Under the pieces are notes generated by a model, which saw nothing but the letters and a program-made list of their open reading frames with translations, searched no databases and was not told the origin of the DNA. Below, piece after piece: positions 1-7,569 of a stretch of DNA of 37,667 nt. Source of the DNA: Candidatus Aminicenantota bacterium (GTDB lineage: Bacteria > Acidobacteriota > Aminicenantia > UBA2199); the NCBI GenBank assembly GCA_029938635.1, contig JAOZUQ010000012.1:19451-57117 (forward strand), in the 5' to 3' direction. The number at the start of each line of letters is the position of its first letter. Positions within the stretch are counted from its first letter, which is position 1. Position numbers and translations under genes: made by a program.

Positions 1-39
1 CAGTGGCTTCAAATCCCACTGTGCTTGAAATGAAGAGAT

Positions 40-143
40 CGGAGAGGGTGGGATTACTCGCATGACTCATTGCATGCTCACCTTCGGTTCCTTCGCTATG
101 CTCAGTCATGAGGATTCGCTTGAAGGCGAATCGTTCGAACCCA
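40..143 (-). pseudogene. Truncated tRNA-Ser 3' end split by an insert
   Basis: Read on the minus strand, 143-136 gives TGGGTTCG and 55-40 gives AATCCC followed by the acceptor 3' strand and discriminator G. Joined, they reproduce the T-arm and 3' end of the intact tRNA-Ser at 189-275. Between them lie 80 unrelated bases (56-135), and everything upstream of the T-arm is missing. This cannot make a tRNA. The break falls inside the T-loop, a common crossover point for tRNA-targeting integrases. Confidence 0.75.
56..135. repeat. 80-bp two-hairpin insert inside the T-loop of the tRNA remnant
   Basis: The insert contains two inverted repeats: CATGACT (61-67) with AGTCATG (104-110), and GATTCGC (113-119) with GCGAATC (126-132, 6-base loop). 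It separates GGGATT from CGAACCC, which are contiguous in the intact tRNA-Ser copy. It has no credible reading frame. It may be a miniature element or an attachment-site structure; its identity is unknown to me. Confidence 0.6.
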
Positions 144-188
144 GGGTTGCAGTGGCTTCAAATCCCACTGTGCTTGAAATGAAGAGAT

Positions 189-275
189 CGGAGAGGGTGG
201 GATTCGAACCCACGGAACCGTTTCCAGCTCACACGCTTTCCAAGCGTGCTCCTTCAACCACTCGGACACCTCTCC
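189..275 (-). tRNA. tRNA-Ser, anticodon GGA
   Basis: The reverse strand folds as an 87-nt class II tRNA. It has acceptor GGAGAGG pairing with the 3' strand CCTCTCC, an anticodon loop centred on GGA, an extended variable arm typical of tRNA-Ser, T-loop TTCGAAT and discriminator G. It decodes UCC/UCU. CCA is not encoded. A promoter lies just upstream at 290-318. Its 3' end is duplicated in the repeat to the left. Confidence 0.95.
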
Positions 276-289
276 CTGGAGAAGTTCAT

Positions 290-318
290 ATTCTATAATT
301 AAATTCGTACAAATTCAA
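290..318 (-). promoter_or_regulatory. Promoter of tRNA-Ser
   Basis: On the minus strand TTGAAT (318-313) is followed after 17 bp by TAGAAT (295-290), which resembles sigma-70 -35 and -10 boxes. Transcription would begin a few bases before the tRNA 5' end at 275. Confidence 0.55.
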
Positions 319-392
319 GAATAATGGATATTTTTGAGTTATTGAAATTAAAATAACTCCATATATAACCATTTAAAATGCTATAACACCTA

Positions 393-421
393 TTGATTAA
401 TATCGGAAATTCGACTATAAT
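393..421 (+). promoter_or_regulatory. Promoter of tRNA(CAU)-tilS
   Basis: TTGATT (393-398), a 17-bp spacer and a consensus TATAAT (416-421) lie 9 bp before the tRNA. The predicted start is about 427-428. No separate promoter is seen in front of tilS, so the tRNA and tilS probably share this one. Confidence 0.7.
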
Positions 422-430
422 TAACTAAAT

Positions 431-503
431 GGCGGTGTAGCTCAGCCGGTAGAGCAGTTGGCTCATATCCGATATGCCGGGGGTTCAAATCCCTCCACCG
501 CTA
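431..503 (+). tRNA. tRNA with anticodon CAU, probably elongator Met
   Basis: The 73-nt cloverleaf has acceptor GGCGGTG paired with CACCGCT (first pair G-U), D-arm GCTC/GAGC, anticodon loop CTCATAT, T-loop TTCAAAT and discriminator A. CCA is not encoded. The acceptor and D-arm resemble what I recall of Bacillus elongator tRNA-Met, including the G1-U72 pair. CAU is also the gene-encoded anticodon of tRNA-Ile2, the substrate of TilS, whose gene starts 9 bases downstream, so Ile2 is not fully excluded. An initiator tRNA is unlikely because the C1-A72 mismatch is absent. Confidence 0.88.
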
Positions 504-512
504 TTTTTTTTT

Positions 513-1898
513 ATGAAATATTTATATCAACGATTTTATAACAACATACGACAGAATAACCTGATCATTGAGAATGACACTGTTATCTCTGCATTTTCCG
601 GAGGGAAAGATTCAGTCACTCTTCTTTTACTGCTGAAACGTTTGCAGGAAGACATCAGGTTCACTCTAAAAGCTGCATATTTTAATCACAAACTCAGAGA
701 AGACTCAAATGAAGAAGAAAAATGGGTGGAAAATTATCTGGAGAAAAAGAAGATAGACCTGATAAAAGGCAGTTCCGATGTGATCAGTTTTAAATCACGA
801 AACAAACTCAATCTTGAAAATGCAGCTTCAATTTCCAGATATGATTTTTTTAACAAAATTTCAGACAAATTCCCGAATCCCAAGATAGCGACAGGCCACT
901 CAAAATCAGATCTCACTGAAACTTTCTTTATCAAACTTTTCAGAGGGAGCGGATTACAGGGTCTGAGTGGAATATTCGGCTTGAAGGGACAAAAGATCAT
1001 CAGACCAATTTTGATATTTACCAAGTCTGAGATACATGAATTCCTCAACAGGTCGGATGAAGATTTTTTTTCAGACCCTACCAATAAATCTGATACTTTC
1101 TTGCGTAATAATATCAGAAATAACCTTATTCCGGAGATTGAGAAGATCGAACCTGATATAGATAAACATATATTCCGTACAGTCTCTATCATACAGGAAG
1201 AGTTTGAATATTTCCGGAACAAAGCACAAAAATTTTTATCTGAAAATCTTGTATGCAATAAGATTCTGCCTGCTCAAAAACTGGAAAACGAACCTCTTGC
1301 ACTCAGGAGACATATAATCAGGGAATTCATAAGAAATATCAAAGGAAATCTCCTGAATATCAATTTTGATCATATTGAACAGTTAGCAAATGATAAAAAC
1401 AGAAAAACAGGGATCTCAATTCCGGGCATTAATTTTTCAATTAAAAAAGGATTCATATATCGGGAGCAGATTCAACTCCCTGAATATAAGTATTCTATAC
1501 AGTCTACAGGTGAAACAGAATTAAGCGAGATTTGTTCAAGGATATTTGTTACTTCTTCAGAAAAGTTCAGCAAACCTTCTGATAATTTTGAGATAATCAT
1601 ACCGGAAGAAGAAGCCATATTCCCTCTGTTAATAAGGAATGCTGAAAATACGGACAAGTATAAAAAAATTAATTCCGATGTTAAACAAAAAGTATTTGAA
1701 ATGATAAGATCCTCCGGTATTCCTTCAGATATAAGGAATCTTCTCCCGGTTATAATTAATGGAAATAATGATCTCGTGTGGGTATGCGGATCTCCTGTTT
1801 CAGATAGATATAAAGTAAGAGATCAACAAAATAAATTCCTGAAAATAAAAATGGAATCACCCCTGTTCAAGCCTTATATGCTATTTCCCCACCAGTAA
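513..1898 (+). CDS. tilS: tRNA(Ile)-lysidine synthetase TilS
   Basis: TilS converts the wobble C of the CAU anticodon of tRNA-Ile2 to lysidine with ATP and lysine, changing it from AUG to AUA reading. The product is 461 residues. The N-terminal PP-loop motif SGGKDS is at residues 29-34, followed by a GHSKSDLTETFF segment matching the usual GHHxDDxxET region and by RPIL. The C-terminal half fits the TilS substrate-binding part. An in-frame ATG at 474 lies inside the tRNA and is rejected. The ATG at 513 gives the natural N-terminus but has no Shine-Dalgarno: only nine T residues separate it from the tRNA 3' end. Expression probably depends on the tRNA promoter. The 3' end overlaps the convergent pyrC by 32 bp. 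Confidence 0.93.
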   Translation: MKYLYQRFYNNIRQNNLIIENDTVISAFSGGKDSVTLLLLLKRLQEDIRFTLKAAYFNHKLREDSNEEEKWVENYLEKKKIDLIKGSSDVISFKSRNKLNLENAASISRYDFFNKISDKFPNPKIATGHSKSDLTETFFIKLFRGSGLQGLSGIFGLKGQKIIRPILIFTKSEIHEFLNRSDEDFFSDPTNKSDTFLRNNIRNNLIPEIEKIEPDIDKHIFRTVSIIQEEFEYFRNKAQKFLSENLVCNKILPAQKLENEPLALRRHIIREFIRNIKGNLLNINFDHIEQLANDKNRKTGISIPGINFSIKKGFIYREQIQLPEYKYSIQSTGETELSEICSRIFVTSSEKFSKPSDNFEIIIPEEEAIFPLLIRNAENTDKYKKINSDVKQKVFEMIRSSGIPSDIRNLLPVIINGNNDLVWVCGSPVSDRYKVRDQQNKFLKIKMESPLFKPYMLFPHQ

Positions 1899-3147
1899 TA
1901 GTATAAACTACCGATCCTTTTCCTTTCCATCCATGGAAAGGACAATTATTTGCTTTTGAAACAAATTTTTCATTATCTATTTTAAAAGTTTTCTCAGGAT
2001 CAAAAATAGTCAGATCTCCATGCGCTCCCGGCTCTATAACACCACGTTGGTCAAGCCCCATAATTCTGGCGGGATTTGTGGAAAAAAGTTCGATCATTTT
2101 TGACACACTTAAAATTCCTTTTCTAACCAGCCTGTCATAAACCACATTAAATGAAGTCTCAAGTCCGATAACTCCAAATGGAGCATATTCAAATTCACTG
2201 TCTTTTTCATCAAAAGTGTGAGGAGCATGATCAGAAGCAATGGCATCTACAGTCCCGTCATTAAGTGCCTTTATTAAAGCCTGCCTGTCATGTTCAGTTC
2301 TCAGAGGGGGTTTCATTTTGTATACAGGATTATAAGATGTGATCAACTCTTCTGTTAAAAGGAGGTGATGAGGGGTAACATCTGAAGTAACCCTGATCCC
2401 CTTTTTTTTTGCATTTCTAATAAGATCAATTGAACCTGCAGTAGAAATATGGGTAAGATGAAGTAATGAATTTATCCTCTCCTGAAGGATAATATCTCTT
2501 GCAACAATAACTTCTTCTGCCGCACTGAGCATTCCCCTGAGACCATATTTATATGAAATAAATCCTTCATTTACCTGACCTTCTCCAGAGATAGAATGAT
2601 CTTCCGGATGCTCAATAATCGGGACATTAAGCATTTTTGTATATTCGAGAGCTTTCCTTATAAGATCGGCACTCATTACACATTTACCATCATCCGAGAA
2701 TCCCTTTGCCCCACCTTCTTTCAGGTCGGCCATCTCGGTTATATCTACTCCATCAAGTCCGACGGAGATCGCTGCTACCGGGAACACATTTACTGTCCCG
2801 ACCTCATGAGACCTGGAAATTATATATTCTGTAACTGATCTGTTATCGTTTACCGGAATTGTATTCGGCATACAAGCAATTGAAGTAAATCCACCTTTTG
2901 CTGCTGCAAGCATACCTGTCTCGATAGTTTCTTTATTTTCCTGGCCCGGTTCTCTCAGATGAACATGCATATCTACAAATCCGGGACTTACAATACATCC
3001 ACCGGCATCAATAATTGTTTTAATACCCTTTTCCGGTATCTTTTCGGAGACTTTTTTTATCAATCCTTTTTCGATAAGGATATCGGATACAGAATCCTTT
3101 CCGGTTGAAGGATCGATCACCAATCCATTCTTAATTAATAGGCTCAT
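1867..3147 (-). CDS. pyrC: Dihydroorotase
   Basis: This enzyme cyclises carbamoyl-aspartate to dihydroorotate, the third step of pyrimidine synthesis. The 426 residues match class I (multifunctional-type) dihydroorotase. Zinc ligands lie in HVHLREPG (residues 61-68), followed by GFSDDG (149-154), IEHPED (178-183), LTHIST (231-236) and the catalytic aspartate in ASDHAPH (304-310). The ATG overlaps the end of pyrB by 17 bp and has an AGGAG site inside pyrB, which points to translational coupling. It is the last gene of pyrR-pyrB-pyrC. Confidence 0.96.
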   Translation of the reverse strand: MSLLIKNGLVIDPSTGKDSVSDILIEKGLIKKVSEKIPEKGIKTIIDAGGCIVSPGFVDMHVHLREPGQENKETIETGMLAAAKGGFTSIACMPNTIPVNDNRSVTEYIISRSHEVGTVNVFPVAAISVGLDGVDITEMADLKEGGAKGFSDDGKCVMSADLIRKALEYTKMLNVPIIEHPEDHSISGEGQVNEGFISYKYGLRGMLSAAEEVIVARDIILQERINSLLHLTHISTAGSIDLIRNAKKKGIRVTSDVTPHHLLLTEELITSYNPVYKMKPPLRTEHDRQALIKALNDGTVDAIASDHAPHTFDEKDSEFEYAPFGVIGLETSFNVVYDRLVRKGILSVSKMIELFSTNPARIMGLDQRGVIEPGAHGDLTIFDPEKTFKIDNEKFVSKANNCPFHGWKGKGSVVYTITGGEIAYKA

Positions 3148-4075
3148 TAAAATCTCCTTTAAGCAGATAGAGTACTGCCATCCTCACGGCTATTCCGTTT
3201 GTGACCTGTTGAAGAATAAATGATTTATCAGAATCTGCAAGAGTATTATCGATCTCTACATCCCTGTTAATTGGCCCGGGATGCATAATAATTGCAGACT
3301 TTTTTGCCATTGCGAAAACTTTTTTATTAATAGCAAAATGTTTTCTATACTCTCTTATGGAAGGGAAATAGTTTCCCGCCCCCCTTTCACTCTGAACTCT
3401 CAGCATCATCACTACATCAGAATTTTTAACCCCTTCTTCAATATTGTGATGCACCTTTGCCCCCATCTTTTCAAACTCCCTCGGGACAAGTGAAGGAGGC
3501 CCTATAATTGATACTTCGTTTCCCATTTTTCTATGAAGAATTATATTAGACCTGGCAACTCTCGAATGGAGAATATCACCGACAATTGCAACTTTCAGCC
3601 CTCTTATTGTTTTAAATACCTGCTTCATAGTCAATGCATCAAGCAAAGCCTGAGTAGGATGCTCATGAAACCCGTCACCTGCATTTACAATTGATGACCT
3701 TGCAAAAGTAGTCAGGTAATGAGGTGATCCGGATGCGGAATGCCTTATTACAATTATATTTGGATTCATTGCTTCCAGAGTAAGGACAGTGTCACGCAGA
3801 GATTCGCCCTTTTTCAGGCTTGAAACAGATGAGTTGAAATTAATAAGGTCAGCACTCAAACGTTTTGCAGCAATTTCAAATGAACTTCGGGTCCTTGTAG
3901 AATTTTCAAAGAACAGATTCACAACAGTCTTTCCCTTCAAAGCAGGAACCTTTTTTACATCTCTGGTTGAGATCTCGACAAATGATTCTGCAGTCTCAAG
4001 GATCGTATCAATATCCTTATCACTTAAATGATCTATACCAAGAAGATGATTCTGGTTAAATATATAATCACCCAT
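3131..4075 (-). CDS. pyrB: Aspartate carbamoyltransferase, catalytic chain
   Basis: This enzyme condenses carbamoyl phosphate and aspartate, the committed pyrimidine step. The 314 residues carry the carbamoyl-phosphate site STRTR (59-63), HPTQ (139-142) and a C-terminal GPINRDVEI motif typical of PyrB rather than ornithine carbamoyltransferase. The start codon abuts the pyrR stop (TAA then ATG). No regulatory chain gene (pyrI) is next to it. The arrangement with pyrR and pyrC is the Gram-positive and Thermus-like pyr order. Confidence 0.96.
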   Translation of the reverse strand: MGDYIFNQNHLLGIDHLSDKDIDTILETAESFVEISTRDVKKVPALKGKTVVNLFFENSTRTRSSFEIAAKRLSADLINFNSSVSSLKKGESLRDTVLTLEAMNPNIIVIRHSASGSPHYLTTFARSSIVNAGDGFHEHPTQALLDALTMKQVFKTIRGLKVAIVGDILHSRVARSNIILHRKMGNEVSIIGPPSLVPREFEKMGAKVHHNIEEGVKNSDVVMMLRVQSERGAGNYFPSIREYRKHFAINKKVFAMAKKSAIIMHPGPINRDVEIDNTLADSDKSFILQQVTNGIAVRMAVLYLLKGDFNEPIN

Positions 4076-4627
4076 TTAAAACCTCGTAGGTTCCATGATA
4101 AGAACCTGATCAACATCATCTATCTCCTTTAACATTACATTAACTCTTTCCCTTCTCGAAGTGGGAAGATATTTTCCTTTATAATCTGGAGAAATAGGTA
4201 ATTCTCTATGACCCCTGTCAATAAAAACAGCTAATTGGACACTTGCCGGACGCCCCAATTCAAATATAGAATCCATTGCAGCCCTTATTGTCCTTCCTGT
4301 AAAAAGAACGTCATCTATCAAAACGATATCTTTGTCTTCCACAGAGAAGTTAATTTCAGTTTTTTGAATAACCGGCTGCTGTTCATGTTTGTGTAGATCA
4401 TCTCTGAAAAGAGTTATATCAAGGATCCCTGTCGGCAGATCGATGTTTTCCATCTCTTCTATCAATTTTTTGATCCTTTCGGCAACATAAACACCCTTTT
4501 TCTGTATACCAATTAAAACAAGGTTTTCAACTTCCCTGTTGTTTTCCAGTATCTCCACAGCCATTCTTTGAAAAGCCCTCATCATCTTCTTCTCATCCAT
4601 GATTTTAGCTTTGATCTTTTCTTCCAT
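4076..4627 (-). CDS. pyrR: PyrR, pyrimidine operon regulator / uracil phosphoribosyltransferase
   Basis: PyrR binds UMP and pyr leader RNA to attenuate pyr transcription, and many members have weak uracil phosphoribosyltransferase activity. The PRPP-binding motif IVLIDDVLFTGRT lies at about 101-113, and the C-terminal SRRERVNV segment is typical. The frame is open from an ATG at 4678, but the start at 4627 (183 residues) is preferred: it has AGGAG 8 bases upstream, gives the usual length, and the upstream ATG lies in the -35 box of a good promoter. Unusually, the leader between that promoter and the gene is too short for the classic PyrR attenuator. Confidence 0.92.
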   Translation of the reverse strand: MEEKIKAKIMDEKKMMRAFQRMAVEILENNREVENLVLIGIQKKGVYVAERIKKLIEEMENIDLPTGILDITLFRDDLHKHEQQPVIQKTEINFSVEDKDIVLIDDVLFTGRTIRAAMDSIFELGRPASVQLAVFIDRGHRELPISPDYKGKYLPTSRRERVNVMLKEIDDVDQVLIMEPTRF

Positions 4628-4649
4628 ATTAGTCTCCTGGCAAAGTTGA

Positions 4650-4678
4650 AAAATATCACTTAGATCACATTTTGTCAA
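4650..4678 (-). promoter_or_regulatory. Promoter of pyrRBC
   Basis: On the minus strand a perfect TTGACA (4678-4673) is followed after exactly 17 bp by TATTTT (4655-4650). The predicted start near 4643 leaves a leader of roughly 15 nt that ends in the AGGAG site of pyrR. Confidence 0.7.
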
Positions 4679-4707
4679 TGAGAAATACTTCTAAAAAAAA
4701 GACTGGA

Positions 4708-5250
4708 TTATCTTTCTTTATTCCTCGCTGAAGATATCTTTTTTTTATAGGAAAAAAGCATCCCCTGAAAGAAATTCATATATTTTTCAGATCTGAAATC
4801 TGGATATGTCCATTCAAGTATATTAAGATTCTTTCCCTTGATAACATATTCCATATGAGCATAAATTCCATTATTCAGAGGAATACGCTGATAATAATTT
4901 TTTGTTGTGGCAATAATAACATTTGCATCCGACAAATATCCCGGATCAAGATTGATCCTTCTTTTTCCGGAAATTGAAAATTCCTTCTCAATCTCATTTG
5001 TTCTTAATTTTATTCCAGGCAGCTCTTCAGGAGAGATTAACCTGCTGAATGAAAGAAATTGACGGTTTAGAGGTTTTCCCATTTCCATAAAATAATAATC
5101 AGTAAAATTGAATTCAAATTGATCTGAGATTATGTCTGTTTCAGAAAATTCCTTTTGTAACAGAGAAACTACAGGCTCAATATCAATTGCATTGTTAAAG
5201 ATAAGCCCTGTAAATAAATTTACTTTTTTAAATGTGTCTTTCTGGCCCAT
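4708..5250 (-). CDS. DUF4416 family protein
   Basis: The 180-residue protein has the family hallmarks: a GLIFN segment near the N-terminus, a central RRINLDPGYLSD motif, ATTKNYYQRI, GIYAHMEY, and a C-terminal EWTYPDFRS. The function of DUF4416 is unknown to me; the conserved polar motifs suggest a soluble protein. Its first 31 bp overlap the end of the upstream TPR gene, so the two are probably coupled. It is the last gene before the pyrR promoter and probably ends the long operon that starts at the S1-domain gene. No clear terminator follows. Confidence 0.85.
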   Translation of the reverse strand: MGQKDTFKKVNLFTGLIFNNAIDIEPVVSLLQKEFSETDIISDQFEFNFTDYYFMEMGKPLNRQFLSFSRLISPEELPGIKLRTNEIEKEFSISGKRRINLDPGYLSDANVIIATTKNYYQRIPLNNGIYAHMEYVIKGKNLNILEWTYPDFRSEKYMNFFQGMLFSYKKKISSARNKER

Positions 5251-7526
5251 GCGGAATTGTTCTCAATCAGAAAAAGTCTCATATTCACGAATATAGCTAC
5301 ATTCTTCAGGTCAGAAGAGAAACCGAAAATACTTCCATCAAAGGATGGAGATGTATAAATAAATTTATTATCAGGACCCATTTCCAGAGATTCTCCCCCA
5401 TTCGTAGACATTCTAAGGGTAAAAATATCACTACAATTCACAACAGATTTGAGGTCTCTTCGTGACGGGAGCTCCTCTATCCAGAAAGGTTTAATACTTA
5501 TTATCTTTAATAGTGTTTCAGTCAGGAAATATCTTTTGTTCCTTTCTGTCAGAACATAGAAATTCTTATTATTTGAGCCGAAACAGCTGCTATAATAATT
5601 TTCGACCAGTTTACGATATAGTTTTGATTTATAATTGAACATGATCAGTTCTCTTCTCTTATCTTTTGTACTCAGGAGCAAGTTTGCTTTATCAGAATCA
5701 AAATCGATTATATCCAGTTCAGCAAACCTGTCTGCATCAAGGAACATTGTACTGTCAATTTTTATAATTCTCCCTGTCTCATCATCAAAGATCACTGCTT
5801 GAAAAGCATTTTTCAGGTCAGCTAAATAGATCATGAAACTGCCAAGATTCTTTGAGAAAACTATTCTAATTATCTCAGAAGAGAATGAATCAAGTTTTTC
5901 ACCTTTTGTGATAAGTTTTCCAACCTCTTTAGTTATAGCAGCAGCATTATAAACCATGAGAAATTTTTTAATTGAATCAGAATTGATCTTGTTTATTTCT
6001 TCTATATCTTCAAGGAAAGTAAATCTACGATTTACAAAATTATATTTATAGAGACCGAAATTAGATAATCCCGTATAGACAGGGCGCTTCTCTCCGAATC
6101 TGTTCACAATAGAGAACGGTGAGTCAAAAGCTATCTTCTCTATCTTTTTGTCCACAAAATATGCTTCTGTACCGGATGAGTTAAAAACTACGTCAAATGC
6201 GGGAATATCATTTCTCCCGGTATAAATACCCCGGAACTGAAAAGATCCATTCGGGTTCTTTATCATTGCATAGAGTTTAGTCCTTTTTGATGAAGGATTT
6301 TCAGTCTCCAGAATAATTCTATCTCTGTTACTTGAAAAATATACACCATCAATTATTCCATCATAGCTGTAGCTCGCAACGATCTTCTTTTTACTGAAAT
6401 CAATAAGGAATAATTTTTCAGCCCCTCCGCTATACATTACGCCAACTACAAACAGCCTGTTGTTGTCTATCCAGAAAACATTTTTCAAATCAAAAAACCG
6501 GAGTGAAGCCAAAACCGGGAAATGATATTCAGGTGAAAAATCTTTTTTTAATGATTCGACAGAATTTCCACTGAGGATTGAACGGTATATCCAGTTCTGA
6601 ATATTACTCTTTTCTGTTTTATTCCTGAAATAATAAAGGCCGAGGAGCCTGTTTATATCTTTATCCCAATTATCTATCGTAAAGTATTGATATAAATAAG
6701 TTTTTGACCTTTTATTCCCCAGTGTAAGCAAAGCCTTCCCATAGGTTTTAATATATTCAGGATTAGTTTCCTTATATCTGAGACTCTTCAGAACATCTCT
6801 TGCAACCTTCGGTTCTCCTTTTTTCAAGAGATAATTAGCATACAAAAGTTGAACATCTTTATTGGTTCTGTTTAATTCTTTGGAGATTAAAATATACTTT
6901 CCCATAGCTCCCAAACGATTCAGTTTAAAGAGGGACCTTGCCATCAGATGATTTAGAAAAAAATTGTCAGGATGATTCACAACATCGTTCTCAATTAGTG
7001 AAACAGTTTTACCGGGTTGCCCTATCCTGAGAAACAATTCCCCGAGTAATATCCGGTACTCCATCAAATTACTTATTCTCCTGGCTGACAGAAGATACTT
7101 CTCAGCCATCGGATAATTTTTTTCTTTCAGATATTCAATGCCAAGGCATGCATATGAAGAAGAAAAACCCTTATTAAACCGAACGGCTTTCATGAGATTT
7201 TCCTTTGAAGTAGATTCTTTTAAATCTGACAGGGAGAGTGAAATTCCAACAATCGCATGTAATGACCTGAAATTCATATTCAGGTAGCTTTGAAACTCCT
7301 TCTTGGCCTTTTTCTTATCTTTATCAGCCAGAAGCATGAATCCCCTTCTGACTATCGGATTAGGATAATCTTTAAAGTATTCACCGAGGTGTACTTTTGA
7401 CTGCTGATAATCTTCCAGCAAAAGATATACAACCCCCTTTTCAAAATCATATGAGGCTGAATAACCGGATGAAGGTATGGACAAAAATATTAAAATTATA
7501 ATTGTTATTAAAATTGTTCGTTTCAT
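5220..7526 (-). CDS. Secreted TPR and beta-propeller-like protein
   Basis: The 768-residue protein begins with a signal peptide (basic MKR, hydrophobic stretch, SGYSA cleavage region near residue 23). Residues about 25-300 are helical repeats resembling tetratricopeptides, with recurring patterns such as YLKEKNYPMAEKYLLSARR. Residues about 330-760 are beta-rich repeats with blade-like strands (for example RLFVVGVMYSG, DRIILETENP, KLYAMIK), resembling a WD40/TolB-type propeller. It should act in the periplasm or at the envelope as a scaffold. I do not recognise a named family. SD-like GGGGA precedes the ATG. It overlaps the downstream DUF4416 gene by 31 bp. Confidence 0.8.
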   Translation of the reverse strand: MKRTILITIIILIFLSIPSSGYSASYDFEKGVVYLLLEDYQQSKVHLGEYFKDYPNPIVRRGFMLLADKDKKKAKKEFQSYLNMNFRSLHAIVGISLSLSDLKESTSKENLMKAVRFNKGFSSSYACLGIEYLKEKNYPMAEKYLLSARRISNLMEYRILLGELFLRIGQPGKTVSLIENDVVNHPDNFFLNHLMARSLFKLNRLGAMGKYILISKELNRTNKDVQLLYANYLLKKGEPKVARDVLKSLRYKETNPEYIKTYGKALLTLGNKRSKTYLYQYFTIDNWDKDINRLLGLYYFRNKTEKSNIQNWIYRSILSGNSVESLKKDFSPEYHFPVLASLRFFDLKNVFWIDNNRLFVVGVMYSGGAEKLFLIDFSKKKIVASYSYDGIIDGVYFSSNRDRIILETENPSSKRTKLYAMIKNPNGSFQFRGIYTGRNDIPAFDVVFNSSGTEAYFVDKKIEKIAFDSPFSIVNRFGEKRPVYTGLSNFGLYKYNFVNRRFTFLEDIEEINKINSDSIKKFLMVYNAAAITKEVGKLITKGEKLDSFSSEIIRIVFSKNLGSFMIYLADLKNAFQAVIFDDETGRIIKIDSTMFLDADRFAELDIIDFDSDKANLLLSTKDKRRELIMFNYKSKLYRKLVENYYSSCFGSNNKNFYVLTERNKRYFLTETLLKIISIKPFWIEELPSRRDLKSVVNCSDIFTLRMSTNGGESLEMGPDNKFIYTSPSFDGSIFGFSSDLKNVAIFVNMRLFLIENNSAWARKTHLKK

Positions 7527-7569
7527 CTTTAATCCCCAAGAAATTCAACTATATCTATTTTATACTTAT

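Larger units (their letters stand above)
1..204. repeat. Direct repeat, 149-bp period, carrying the tRNA-Ser 3' end
   Basis: Positions 1-55 and 150-204 are identical over 55 bases. Each copy holds a small hairpin (CAGTGG...CCACTG at 1-21 and 150-170), a linker, and the last 16 bases of the tRNA-Ser gene from its discriminator to the T-loop. The two copies flank 94 bp (56-149) that has no gene. A direct repeat of a tRNA 3' end is what site-specific integration by a tyrosine recombinase leaves behind, but a simple tandem duplication would look similar. The window begins exactly at a repeat start, so further copies may lie to the left. Confidence 0.9.

Noticed and set aside
1..204. CRISPR array
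   Set aside because: Only two copies, 55 bp long with a 94-bp gap, sharing a tRNA end; no cas genes.
62..298. 78-codon open frame across the tRNA-Ser repeat
   Set aside because: It runs through the repeat and antisense to the intact tRNA; codons reflect tRNA sequence, not protein.
503..512. T9 run after the tRNA as an intrinsic terminator
   Set aside because: No separate hairpin precedes it other than the tRNA itself, and tilS starts right after; full termination would leave tilS without a promoter. Partial termination remains possible.
734..1258. 174-codon frame opposite tilS
   Set aside because: It is a shadow of tilS with no ribosome site and no recognisable protein features.
4628..4678. 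Upstream ATG of pyrR at 4678
   Set aside because: It lies in the TTGACA box of the pyr promoter, has no ribosome site, and would give an atypical N-terminus.
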